Positions 17,344-25,654 of a DNA stretch of 64,000 nucleotides are shown here, in pieces; position 1 is the first letter of the stretch; each line of letters begins with the position of its first letter. This DNA is from Proteus faecis (GTDB taxonomy: Bacteria; Pseudomonadota; Gammaproteobacteria; Enterobacterales; Enterobacteriaceae). The stretch covers positions 149,245 through 213,244 of the forward strand of contig NZ_PENZ01000012.1 of NCBI RefSeq assembly GCF_003144395.1, written 5' to 3'. A model generated the notes under the pieces. The model had not been told where the DNA came from, did no database searches, and worked only from the letters and a program-made list of their open reading frames with translations. A program made the translations under genes and the position numbers.

Positions 17344-18287
17344 TGCAACGTAGCGAAGATTTTCGTTTTGTGCTAGTGATGAGAAAAAGCCGCTTACAGG
17401 AATTAATTGAGCGTTTTAATACTTGGTCACAAGCCAAATTCTATCTTGAACACAACAATGTTGAGGTAAAGGATTACCTCAATGAACACAATTTATATCA
17501 AAAACAACTAACAGAAGCTGAACTGATTTTAAAATCATTAGGACGTTTTCAACTTTTAGAGAGAAGTTTATTACCTAGCTATCAATTCTCACCCCACGAC
17601 ATTGTGGTCGTGATCGGTCAAGATGGGCTGGTTGCTAATACATTGAAATATCTTAATGGACAACCCATTATTGCCATAAACCCGGATCCATCAAGATGGG
17701 ATGGTAAATTATTACCTTTCGAAATCGGACAATTAAAAGAGACAGTTATTAATACTATTAATAAAAAAATGCCATTTAAAACAGTTACTTTTGCACAAGC
17801 AACAACCAATGATGGTCAATCATTATTAGCGGTTAATGACTTGTTTATTGGTCCTAAAAGCCACACCTCTGCACGGTATATTTTGCAATGGAGTGGCACC
17901 CAAGAAGCACAATCTTCATCAGGCATTATTATATCAACAGGACTGGGATCTACAGGTTGGTTTCAATCTATTCTTGCTGGTGCGATGGCAATTACAGGAG
18001 AAACTTCGCACCCTCTGTTACAAGGTTTTAGCTGGAGTGAACGAAAACTACAATTCAGTGTAAGAGAACCGTTTCCAAGCAGAACAACAGGCGTGTCACT
18101 GACTTTTGGCACTATTGAGCCAGATTCACCGTTACAATTAGAATCTTTAATGCCAGAAAATGGCGTAATTTTCTCTGATGGTATTGAAGATGACTATTTA
18201 CAATTTAATGCGGGTTGCATTGCCCACATCGGTATCGCAGACATACAAGGGCAATTAATTAGCCCAAAAGGATATCAACATATTTAG
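17343..18287 (+). CDS. NAD-kinase-like protein
   Basis: A 314-aa protein. The central region resembles the diacylglycerol/NAD-kinase fold: HDIVVVIGQDGLVANTLKYL sits where NAD kinases have GGDGT, and SGIIISTGLGSTGW matches the conserved TPTGSTAY-type region. The C-terminal beta region (GVIFSDGIEDDYLQF) also fits. The first Gly of GGDG is retained but the second is Gln, so kinase activity is uncertain; NAD(P) binding without catalysis is possible. It is coupled to the SPFH gene and under an NrtR-type regulator, a link to pyridine nucleotide levels. The first about 90 residues are a helical extension. Confidence 0.75.
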   Translation: MQRSEDFRFVLVMRKSRLQELIERFNTWSQAKFYLEHNNVEVKDYLNEHNLYQKQLTEAELILKSLGRFQLLERSLLPSYQFSPHDIVVVIGQDGLVANTLKYLNGQPIIAINPDPSRWDGKLLPFEIGQLKETVINTINKKMPFKTVTFAQATTNDGQSLLAVNDLFIGPKSHTSARYILQWSGTQEAQSSSGIIISTGLGSTGWFQSILAGAMAITGETSHPLLQGFSWSERKLQFSVREPFPSRTTGVSLTFGTIEPDSPLQLESLMPENGVIFSDGIEDDYLQFNAGCIAHIGIADIQGQLISPKGYQHI

Positions 18288-18295
18288 ATTCATTG

Positions 18296-18469
18296 TTAAA
18301 GAAAAAAGTGAAGATCAAGACAAGCATCCCTGTTTGCTTGATCTTCGATTGCCGTTATTAACATCCGTTGTTCTAACGTTATATTGTCTCGATGCCATCC
18401 TTGAGCAATCCAACCCAAACTAAACGCCAGTCGTGCAATCCATGCATATAACGCTTGTGTGTTGAACAT
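18296..18469 (-). CDS. 57-aa hypothetical protein
   Basis: A short frame not long enough for routine listing: starts MFNTQALYAWIARLAFSLGW, ends DACLDLHFFL. An ideal AAGGAG site lies seven bases before ATG 18469, and a hairpin with a T-tract ends the frame. The first 25 residues form an amphipathic or weakly membrane-seeking helix rich in Trp. It lies downstream of a holin-like gene on the same strand. Function not recognised; a small phage-derived or membrane-active protein is possible. Confidence 0.5.
   Translation of the reverse strand: MFNTQALYAWIARLAFSLGWIAQGWHRDNITLEQRMLITAIEDQANRDACLDLHFFL
18310..18346 (-). terminator. Terminator at the end of the 57-aa ORF
   Basis: Perfect ten-base arms GAAGATCAAG (18310-18319) and CTTGATCTTC (18337-18346). 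Read on the minus strand the stem is followed by ACTTTTTTCTTT, so it works leftward. The stem lies within the last codons of the 57-aa frame, an economical arrangement seen in compact operons. Confidence 0.7.
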
Positions 18470-18543
18470 GACCTAACTCCTTCGTCATTCGAGACAAAAC
18501 TGACTTTATCGACTTTTATTATGATGAAAACATATTGCACTTT

Positions 18544-18846
18544 TTACTTGGTATCCTCTTTTTCTTTCCCTGAAAAAAATTGATTACCTCGTTTACGTAA
18601 CCAGATTTCAACTAACTGATAACCCACAATACCGAGCGCTGAGCCGATCCCCATTACTGCGACAGAATCAATTCCAGGCCATAAAATAAGCAGTGCACCA
18701 GCAACAACAGAAACCGCCGAGCCTAAAATAATTTTCCCGATAAACAATCTTAATGTCATTGTTTCATTCGCAACGAGCATCTTTCCTAATGCAATAAAAG
18801 CGCCCACTACCACTAACGATATCAATGTGCTGTCATATTCATCCAT
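18544..18846 (-). CDS. Phage holin-family membrane protein
   Basis: A 100-aa protein with three hydrophobic helices (about residues 7-25, 33-58 and 62-85) and a charged C-terminus RKRGNQFFSGKEKEDTK, the layout of class I holins of P2/HP1-type phages. Holins open the inner membrane for the endolysin. No endolysin, spanin or other phage structural gene is adjacent, so this is probably a relic or domesticated piece of a prophage lysis cassette. It may share a transcript with the 57-aa ORF downstream. Confidence 0.65.
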   Translation of the reverse strand: MDEYDSTLISLVVVGAFIALGKMLVANETMTLRLFIGKIILGSAVSVVAGALLILWPGIDSVAVMGIGSALGIVGYQLVEIWLRKRGNQFFSGKEKEDTK

Positions 18847-19424
18847 GAATACACCTCATCTCTGATCACACTTTCTTTACCCGTAAAAAGAACCCTCTCC
18901 TCCCAACATTCATCAGATAATCTGTAAAGAATTAGCAGTAAGCCACGACCTTGTGTAACTGAATAAACTCCCGATTGAGATAAACGTAAGTTCCTTTTAT
19001 TTCAACGATACGCCACATCCATTTGCGATAAACAACAGGCGATCCAGTTATATTACTGCTCACATCCTTGTTAACTTGTAATAGACTTCTTGTCTCTTGT
19101 TTTCTACTCACACTGAAAACAAACAAAAATAATAAACAATAAATTCAATATGTTGCTTATCTCCATCTGATTTAACGTGAAGCCATTATCTACAAAGTTT
19201 GTATTTCAGGCTAGTAAGTTTGTTCGGTTATTGTCGGTTATCAAGCCTTAACCGACAATAACCGAACTATTTACACCACTCGAAACAAATTAACTTGTTT
19301 TAAATCCCTTTAAACAACCACAAAACAAATATTTATATAAAAAAACAATAAATAGGCTGGTTATAATACAATTTTAAGCTAATATAGAAGGTATCCGATA
19401 GCCCTTAGTAAAGAGAAAAACAAT
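18847..19424. other. Non-coding phage-relic spacer
   Basis: About 580 bases with no convincing gene. A 64-codon minus frame at 18932-19126 has no ATG start and no ribosome site. The only clear structure is the 19-base inverted repeat listed separately. The remainder is AT-rich. Confidence 0.5.
19222..19267. repeat. Perfect 19-bp inverted repeat
   Basis: GTTCGGTTATTGTCGGTTA (19222-19240) and its exact reverse complement (19249-19267), separated by the 8-base spacer TCAAGCCT. Each arm contains two copies of the motif CGGTTA, so the dyad holds four. No T-tract follows on either strand, which argues against a simple terminator. It could be a regulator or recombinase binding site between the holin-type and Ogr-type genes. 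Confidence 0.8.
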
Positions 19425-19685
19425 ATGCGTGTCTTAACTATCTTTTGTCCTGAATGTGGTGAAAAAGCGCTTATAAAGAAAAGTAATCGTAAACACAAAG
19501 AGTTATCCGATCTCTATTGCGCTTGTCGTGATCCTGAATGCGGGCATACCTTTGTTTTAAACCTCACGTTTAGTCACACCCTTATGCCAAGCGCAAAAAA
19601 TAAGGATACGTTGTTATTAGATGTGATTAAAAATCTTTCTCCAGAGCAACGAGATAAAGCATTAACGCTTTTGCAAGACATGTAA
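19425..19685 (+). CDS. Ogr/Delta-type zinc-finger transcription activator
   Basis: An 86-aa protein with the P2 Ogr cysteine pattern CPECGEKAL ... CACRDPECGHTFV (C-x2-C, then C-x4-C in the second pair) and a short helical tail. Ogr proteins bind one zinc and activate phage late promoters. No P2-like late genes are nearby except the holin-like gene, so its target is unclear; it may be a domesticated remnant. The start at 19425 has AAAGAGA upstream. Confidence 0.8.
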   Translation: MRVLTIFCPECGEKALIKKSNRKHKELSDLYCACRDPECGHTFVLNLTFSHTLMPSAKNKDTLLLDVIKNLSPEQRDKALTLLQDM

Positions 19686-19955
19686 CCATCACGAACAGAT
19701 ACTCTTTTTTCATTTATTTTTATGATCTTGCTCCCATTCTGACAGGTTATTTGACTAACCTATTCTTATAGAAAGATAAATGATGTAGATTCATTTTTAA
19801 GCTAAATAAAAATAATTCTTATGTTTTAAATAAAACAAACACGCCTATTGATGCTGTGTTTGCTAATCCTTTAATAAATAATTTGTCAGCCCCCAAACCA
19901 GAACCCCTATTTCTAGTTTGAAGACTAAACACAAATTTCAAATGGAGCATTTAAG

Positions 19956-21020
19956 ATGAAAAAGCTGATTAATCGAGTTGATGATGTGTTATCTGAACAA
20001 CTACAAGGCTTTGCAAAAGCCCATCCTGAAATCAAACTTCATCCCTCCTCTTTTTATGTCACGCGAAAAGATGCTCCAGTAAAAGGTAAAGTTGCACTAT
20101 TGTCCGGCGGTGGTAGCGGGCATGAACCTATGCATGCGGGTTTTGTGGGTAAAGGAATGCTTGATGGTGCATGTCCGGGTGAAATATTTACGTCACCAAC
20201 ACCAGATAAAATGTATGACTGCGCCAAAGCGATTGATAGCGGTGAAGGTGTTTTAATGATCGTGAAAAACTACACCGGTGATGTCCTTAACTTTGAAACC
20301 GCAACAGAACTGCTTCATGACGATGGTGTAAAAATCGCAACGGTATTAGTTGATGATGATGTAGCGGTAAAAGATAGCTTATATACCGCAGGACGCCGTG
20401 GTGTTGCCAATACCGTTTTAGTAGAAAAACTACTGGGCGCGGCAGCGGAAAGAGGCGACACTCTAGATGAACTGGTTAAATTAGGTCACCACATTAATAA
20501 CAATGGTTTTTCTATCGGTATTGCCTTAGAAGCCTGTACGGTTCCAGTCGCAGGAAAACCCTCTTTTACTTTACCTGAAAATGAAATGGAGTTTGGTGTC
20601 GGTATTCACGGTGAACCAGGTATTGACCGTCGTAAATTTACTTCCCTCAATGATACTGTTGATGCCATGTTTAATACCTTAATTGAAAATGGCCACTATC
20701 AACGAGTGATCCGCAATTGGGATCGTGAAAACGGCACATGGATCGATGAAAATCAGGAAAAACAGCCGTTAAAATCTGGCGATCACGTCATTGTCTTAGT
20801 TAATAACCTTGGTGCCACACCACAATCTGAACTTTATGGTGTTTATAACCGTTTAACTCAATGCTGTGAAAAATTTGGCTTGACCATCGAACGTTCTTTA
20901 ATCGGTTCTTATTGTACTTCGCTCGATATGACAGGGATCTCAATAACGTTATTAAAAGTTGATAATGAATTACTGACCTTATGGGATGCCCCTGTGAATA
21001 CACCAGCGATGGTGAAATAA
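19956..21020 (+). CDS. dhaK: Dihydroxyacetone kinase subunit DhaK
   Basis: A 354-aa substrate-binding subunit. It shows the loop LLSGGGSGHEPMHAGFVGKG and the GVGIHGEPG histidine that forms a hemiaminal with dihydroxyacetone. Length matches E. coli DhaK (356 aa). It works with DhaL and the PEP-dependent phosphoryl donor DhaM to make dihydroxyacetone phosphate in the cytoplasm. It is first in a three-gene operon with gaps of about 30 bases; a GGAG site precedes the start. No dhaR activator gene is seen next to it. Confidence 0.96.
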   Translation: MKKLINRVDDVLSEQLQGFAKAHPEIKLHPSSFYVTRKDAPVKGKVALLSGGGSGHEPMHAGFVGKGMLDGACPGEIFTSPTPDKMYDCAKAIDSGEGVLMIVKNYTGDVLNFETATELLHDDGVKIATVLVDDDVAVKDSLYTAGRRGVANTVLVEKLLGAAAERGDTLDELVKLGHHINNNGFSIGIALEACTVPVAGKPSFTLPENEMEFGVGIHGEPGIDRRKFTSLNDTVDAMFNTLIENGHYQRVIRNWDRENGTWIDENQEKQPLKSGDHVIVLVNNLGATPQSELYGVYNRLTQCCEKFGLTIERSLIGSYCTSLDMTGISITLLKVDNELLTLWDAPVNTPAMVK

Positions 21021-21049
21021 GTCTTTAATAACAAGAAAAGGAACAATAA

Positions 21050-21682
21050 ATGGCTTTAACACATGCTCAAATTATTCTTTGGTTACAACAATGTGCACTG
21101 CTATTTGAACAAAACAGTGATTATTTAACCGATTTAGATCGTGAAATTGGTGATGCTGACCACGGTTTAAATATGAACCGTGGCTTTAGAAAAGTGCAAG
21201 AAAAACTACCTGAATTTGAAGGACAAGATATTGGCACAATCCTTAAAACCACAGGCATGACATTGCTCTCAAATATCGGCGGAGCAAGTGGCCCACTATT
21301 TGGCACCTTCTTTATTCGCGCAGCCAAACCTACGGCTTCATTGCAAAACCTAGAGCTTAATCAACTTGTTGAAATGGTAACAGAAGGTGTAGAAGGCATT
21401 GCAAACCGAGGAAAAGCAGAGCCAAATGATAAAACTATGTGTGATGTTTGGTGGCCTGTAGTTGAGTCATTAAAACACTCAAGTGAACAAAATCTTTCTC
21501 TCAAAGAAGCCCTCAATCAAGCACAAATTGTCGCTGAAAAAGCGGCTGAAAATACCATTCCGATGCAGGCTCGAAAAGGGCGAGCAAGCTACTTAGGCGA
21601 GCGCAGTATCGGACATAAAGATCCCGGCAGTGCTTCTGTGGTACTAATGATACAAGCCCTTGCAAATAGCATTAATGCATAA
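21050..21682 (+). CDS. dhaL: Dihydroxyacetone kinase ADP-binding subunit DhaL
   Basis: A 210-aa all-helical subunit that holds tightly bound ADP, rephosphorylated by DhaM. The metal- and nucleotide-binding motif DREIGDADHGLNMNRG is near residue 27, GGASGPLFG near residue 78, and the late ARKGRASYLGERSIGHKDPG loop is also intact. Length equals E. coli DhaL. It sits between dhaK and dhaM. Confidence 0.96.
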   Translation: MALTHAQIILWLQQCALLFEQNSDYLTDLDREIGDADHGLNMNRGFRKVQEKLPEFEGQDIGTILKTTGMTLLSNIGGASGPLFGTFFIRAAKPTASLQNLELNQLVEMVTEGVEGIANRGKAEPNDKTMCDVWWPVVESLKHSSEQNLSLKEALNQAQIVAEKAAENTIPMQARKGRASYLGERSIGHKDPGSASVVLMIQALANSINA

Positions 21683-21710
21683 CTGACCAAGCAACCCATA
21701 AAGGTCTACC

Positions 21711-23159
21711 ATGATAAATATCGTTATTGTTTCTCATAGTAAACATCTCGCTGATGGTGTGGCAGAACTTGCCAGTCAGATGCTTAATCCGACTCATTGC
21801 CAACTTGCTGTTGCCGCGGGTGTCAATGATGAAGAACATACCATTGGTACTGATGCCGTTAAAATTATGACGGCGATAGAATCGCTTTCACCAGCACAAT
21901 CTATTGTTGTGATGATGGATTTAGGTAGTGCAATACTAAGTGCAGAAACTGCGATTGAGTTACTTGATCCAGAGCTAGCAAAAAAAGTCACTCTCTGCTC
22001 AGCGCCTTTAGTTGAAGGAACGCTTGCTGCAGTTGTAGCGGCATCTTCAGGTGCATCACTGGAAAAAGTGATTGAAGAAGCTTCAAATTCTTTATATCCA
22101 AAGAAAATCCAACTTGGTGAAAATTTCGTTCAACCTAAAAGTGATATTAATGCCCCTGCCAAAATTCACGGTAAAGAGGCAAGTTGGGTAGTCCGTAATC
22201 CTCATGGTCTACACGTCAGACCGGCCGCAACGTTAGTTGAGGTACTTTCTGCTTTTCAGGCTGATTATCAATTAGTTAAAGGGGATAGACGTATTAATCC
22301 CCTCAGTTTAAATCAGCTTTCATTAATACAAATTCGCCAAGGTGATGAGATAACACTCATTGCCTCTGGTGAACAAGAAGAGGAAGCGATTGCGGCTTTT
22401 CTTGAACTTGCCCAAAATGGCTTTGGAGAGGAGCTATCTTCTGATTCTAATACCATTACATTAAAAGGTATGTTAGCCCCCGTCACCCCAATAAAAGCCC
22501 CTGCTTTTATTTGGCATGAAATAGAGCTCTCGCCAATCGAAAACTTATCTGAACCGATGGATATTGATGCTCAAATCAGCAAACTTAAATTTGCAATAAA
22601 AAGCACTCTAAAAGCACTACAACAGAGTGCCAATAAAGCTAGCGAAAAATTAGGTGAGCATATCGGTGCCATTTTTAACGGCCATATCATGATGTTAGAT
22701 GATGATGAATTAATCACAAGTGTGATTGATCGCATCAAAGAAAAGAAGATCAGTGCCCAGCAAAGCTGGTCGGATGAAATGCTAGAAAGAACACAGTTGT
22801 ATTGTGCTCTCACCGATCCTTATTTACGCGCACGTGAACTCGATCTTCGTGATCTGCGTAATCAAGTGCTTTATCATTTACAAGATAAAACTCGCCCAAG
22901 CTTTACCCCTTCACAACCCGCAATCTTGGTCGCCAAAGAGATTTTTCCTTCCACATTAATTCAATTGGAATATAAAAAATTCGTGGGAATAGCGTTAGCT
23001 AAAGGCGATGTCCTTTCTCACAGCGCCATTATCGCGACTGAAATGCATTTACCAATGTTAGTAAATTTGGGGCCTGAACTATTAAAAGTAACTGAATCTC
23101 AGATGCTAAAATTAGACACAAATAAAGGCGAGTTAAGTATTGAACCAATAATGCCATAA
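21711..23159 (+). CDS. dhaM: PTS phosphoryl donor DhaM (EIIA-HPr-EI fusion)
   Basis: A 482-aa multidomain phosphocarrier. Residues 1-135 are a mannose-type EIIA domain with His9 (IVIVSHSKHLADG). Residues 155-245 are an HPr domain with His168 in NPHGLHVRPAATL. Residues 265-482 are an N-terminal-EI-like domain ending in the phosphohistidine segment KGDVLSHSAIIATEMHLPML. This is the three-domain form of E. coli DhaM. It passes phosphate from PEP through the general PTS to the ADP on DhaL. Confidence 0.95.
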   Translation: MINIVIVSHSKHLADGVAELASQMLNPTHCQLAVAAGVNDEEHTIGTDAVKIMTAIESLSPAQSIVVMMDLGSAILSAETAIELLDPELAKKVTLCSAPLVEGTLAAVVAASSGASLEKVIEEASNSLYPKKIQLGENFVQPKSDINAPAKIHGKEASWVVRNPHGLHVRPAATLVEVLSAFQADYQLVKGDRRINPLSLNQLSLIQIRQGDEITLIASGEQEEEAIAAFLELAQNGFGEELSSDSNTITLKGMLAPVTPIKAPAFIWHEIELSPIENLSEPMDIDAQISKLKFAIKSTLKALQQSANKASEKLGEHIGAIFNGHIMMLDDDELITSVIDRIKEKKISAQQSWSDEMLERTQLYCALTDPYLRARELDLRDLRNQVLYHLQDKTRPSFTPSQPAILVAKEIFPSTLIQLEYKKFVGIALAKGDVLSHSAIIATEMHLPMLVNLGPELLKVTESQMLKLDTNKGELSIEPIMP

Positions 23160-23182
23160 CCCTTTTTTCAATTCATCCACAC

Positions 23183-23210
23183 AAAAAAACCCGCACAATA
23201 ATGTGCGGGT
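23183..23210 (-). terminator. Terminator of the fimbrial operon
   Basis: Perfect nine-base arms ACCCGCACA (23189-23197) / TGTGCGGGT (23202-23210). The A-run at 23183-23189 becomes a T-tract on the minus strand, so it terminates leftward transcription from the fimbrial genes. It may also limit read-through from dhaM. Confidence 0.9.
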
Positions 23211-23262
23211 AAGTCAACGAAAAACGCTATCGATAATAGGTCATTATTGACTCTTATAATTA

Positions 23263-24114
23263 TTAAGGTATTGATAATACCAATGTTGTAGCACCACTAA
23301 AGTTACCTAATGAAGGTGTGCCATAAGTTTGAAGCTTTGACCTCACTCTCACATAAGTATATTCGTTCTTTATTGTATCAACCTGTGTTCCAATTGACGC
23401 AGGTGAACCATTTAACGTTAAAAAAGAGCGAATGCTACCATCAGGTTTTAAGTTTAAAAAATGGTCATCCATCGAGCTGGTAATTTTTACTGGCATAGTT
23501 TCATTACAAGTGAGCGCAAATTGTTCTTCCACCTCATTACCATTAACTTGTGTCACATCAAGTACACCATGTGAAATAGTAAGATTATTAGAAATAAATG
23601 CACATTTTCCTTCAGGCGGTGGAGCAATACCACATACGCCACCAGGTACCATTCTTCCGCTACCACCTGTTGGGCTACTTGTCATAAAGAAAGCGATACA
23701 TTCATCAACGGTTACAGATCCCGCATGGGTACTATAATTCACATAAGGGAATGTCAGACCGCACTGATTAACAGCCACATCGCGTATTTCAGCCATAGAG
23801 CTTAAATGTTGTAAATCTACACCACACCGCCATCTTGCTCGATGCTCAGTACCCGTTCCTCCTCTATTAGGTTTTGAGTGGAAGTGATTTAATTGAATAT
23901 AACACCGACCACTCAACCCTAAACTTTTACAAGGATTTGGCGTAAATCCCATTTCTGTCCAATATTCCAACACATAGTCATAACGAATATTACCTTTAAT
24001 CTCTGGAGAAGGGCCTGATTTAGTAATATAAGTAAAATAACCTGCTTGTACGCTAAAGAGTGAAAAGCTGCATAACACAATTAATAGCTTTAAAATTTGC
24101 TGTATTTTTTTCAT
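23263..24114 (-). CDS. MrpH-like fimbrial tip adhesin
   Basis: A 283-aa secreted protein with a signal peptide ending near residue 24 (SVQA-GYF). The N-terminal lectin-like half (25-160) is cysteine-rich and contains the HxH pair His77/His79 in LNHFHSKPN plus a later histidine in NYSTHAG. MrpH of Proteus mirabilis binds zinc through three histidines for receptor binding, so the layout fits. The C-terminal half (from CAFISNN) is a pilin domain for donor-strand exchange. It is last in the operon, where Mrp-type clusters keep the adhesin. Confidence 0.78.
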   Translation of the reverse strand: MKKIQQILKLLIVLCSFSLFSVQAGYFTYITKSGPSPEIKGNIRYDYVLEYWTEMGFTPNPCKSLGLSGRCYIQLNHFHSKPNRGGTGTEHRARWRCGVDLQHLSSMAEIRDVAVNQCGLTFPYVNYSTHAGSVTVDECIAFFMTSSPTGGSGRMVPGGVCGIAPPPEGKCAFISNNLTISHGVLDVTQVNGNEVEEQFALTCNETMPVKITSSMDDHFLNLKPDGSIRSFLTLNGSPASIGTQVDTIKNEYTYVRVRSKLQTYGTPSLGNFSGATTLVLSIP

Positions 24115-24120
24115 TATCTT

Positions 24121-24657
24121 TTACTCATATTTCAAAGAAAACACGGCAGTAGCAGAGAAATGTCCCGGTTTAATTGATTTGTCTGCTATCGCTTTTGCTG
24201 TCGCTTGTAAATAAGCAATAAAGTTCAGCTCAAAAATGCCATTATTAGGAATATTATATAGACTGGTATAATTCCCTAAATTAACAGGGACACCTTCTTT
24301 AGTCGTAATTTTTATTCCTAAATCAGGATTATTAGCGTTATCGTCTAATGCTAATAATCCGGCAAGTTCATTATGCGTTGCCCCTTCAAACTTAATTTTT
24401 ACTTGCTTAGCGATAGAAATATCACATTCCGATAAAATAATTTTGAAATCCTTTTTCTCGAATTCAAAATAACTTTTATAAATATCATCCAAACGAATTT
24501 CATCAAAAACAACATCGAATTGAGAATGCTCAGGTAAAACTTTGCAAGGTGCGATAATTAATGAACCAAAAATATTAAGATTCTCAGCTGAAAAAACAGA
24601 AGAAGAAAATAATAAACAACTACCAATAATAGAGCGAAACACATTTAATCTATTCAT
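24121..24657 (-). CDS. Minor fimbrial subunit (MrpG-like)
   Basis: A 178-aa pilin with a signal peptide (cleavage after VFSA, about residue 24), two cysteines about 40 residues apart (IIAPCKV and LSECDIS), and a C-terminal FSLKYE beta-strand with penultimate Tyr that the chaperone recognises. The start overlaps the previous gene's stop as TAATG. By position it is an adaptor near the tip, joining the adhesin to the rod. Confidence 0.75.
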   Translation of the reverse strand: MNRLNVFRSIIGSCLLFSSSVFSAENLNIFGSLIIAPCKVLPEHSQFDVVFDEIRLDDIYKSYFEFEKKDFKIILSECDISIAKQVKIKFEGATHNELAGLLALDDNANNPDLGIKITTKEGVPVNLGNYTSLYNIPNNGIFELNFIAYLQATAKAIADKSIKPGHFSATAVFSLKYE

Positions 24658-25148
24658 TATTGGTACTCCACAAATAAAGTGCCACCCGCAGTAAAATTCC
24701 CCGGAGCCAATTCACTATTTTCTTTTTTCACCAATACTGCCCAAATCTTTTCAGGGTTATTTAAATTAACCGGATATTTTTTATTTAAATCAATAATGGA
24801 ATTGCCCAGCATAAATTTTACGGTTAATTCATTAATATTGGTTCTCAACCCATTAGGATCGAAGCTACTTTTATTACCATCAATCGATAAATACATATTC
24901 CAGTTATTTAAATTTTCTTCACAGGTAATCTGGTAATTAATTTCTCTTTTTTGGTCGTAACCTTTAATTGTTTTGATCGCGACAGGACCAAAATTTACCT
25001 CAATCATATTGCCATCATTCACTTTACAAGGAGGAGGCGTTAGTAAATTACCTTTAATCAATACTTGTGTTTCATTATCTTTTGCCAAACTGGGTGAAGA
25101 AAATACAGAAAATAAAAATAACATCATGAGGAATGGATAATAACGCAT
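24657..25148 (-). CDS. Minor fimbrial subunit (MrpF-like)
   Basis: A 163-aa pilin. The start MRYYPFLMM at 25148 has an AGAGGA site; the longer frame overlaps the previous gene with no added signal. A signal peptide ends after SLAK (about residue 23), and cysteines in PPPCKVNDG and QITCEEN form the usual disulfide. The C-terminus TLFVEYQ is a chaperone recognition strand. It closely resembles the next upstream pilin (shared CKINDG / CKVNDG and AVLVKK...PGSF/PGNF patterns), suggesting duplication. Confidence 0.75.
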   Translation of the reverse strand: MRYYPFLMMLFLFSVFSSPSLAKDNETQVLIKGNLLTPPPCKVNDGNMIEVNFGPVAIKTIKGYDQKREINYQITCEENLNNWNMYLSIDGNKSSFDPNGLRTNINELTVKFMLGNSIIDLNKKYPVNLNNPEKIWAVLVKKENSELAPGNFTAGGTLFVEYQ

Positions 25149-25164
25149 ATTGTTTATTCCTCTG

Positions 25165-25650
25165 TTAGTTGTAATAAACCTGCATAGTCGCAGTTGCAGT
25201 AAAGGAGCCTGTTGGTAGCGTGGCACCACTTTTTTTCACAAGTACCGCATAAAGCTCGGGTCTAGTTTGATAGTTAAACTGAAAAGGTGTTTTCATATAA
25301 ATATTGGTATCAGTCGTTTTAAATAACACCCCTAAATCTGTCACACTCGTTTGTAAATAACGTGTATCAAACCCTGCGCCATCACCTGTAAATTTCAGCG
25401 ACATACTTGGATCACCTGTTGTTTTACAATCCAAGGTGTAATCCATTTTTTGTTTATAATTGTCATTTTCTATTCTTGTGGTCATCACATCATTAAAGTT
25501 CACTTCGATAGGTTTACCATCGTTAATCTTGCAAGGACGTGACTCTACACTCCCGCTCACCGTCACTTTTAAAAAACCAGAAACGGCCCACGCAGAAGGA
25601 GCGAGAAAACTCATACAAAGAAAAAGTATTACACCTCGGAATATAAGCAT
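25165..25650 (-). CDS. Minor fimbrial subunit (MrpE-like)
   Basis: A 161-aa pilin. The start at 25650 (MLIFRGVILFLCM) lies 4 bases after the chaperone stop with AAGGCG upstream. A signal peptide ends near SAWA. Cysteines in ESRPCKINDG and YTLDCKTT form the pilin disulfide, and the C-terminus is ATMQVYYN. It is a paralogue of the neighbouring downstream subunit. Confidence 0.75.
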   Translation of the reverse strand: MLIFRGVILFLCMSFLAPSAWAVSGFLKVTVSGSVESRPCKINDGKPIEVNFNDVMTTRIENDNYKQKMDYTLDCKTTGDPSMSLKFTGDGAGFDTRYLQTSVTDLGVLFKTTDTNIYMKTPFQFNYQTRPELYAVLVKKSGATLPTGSFTATATMQVYYN

Positions 25651-25654
25651 AATA

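Noticed and set aside
18932..19126. 64-codon minus-strand frame near the holin-like gene
   Set aside because: It starts from TTG with no ribosome site and I recognise no family. A shorter real peptide cannot be excluded.
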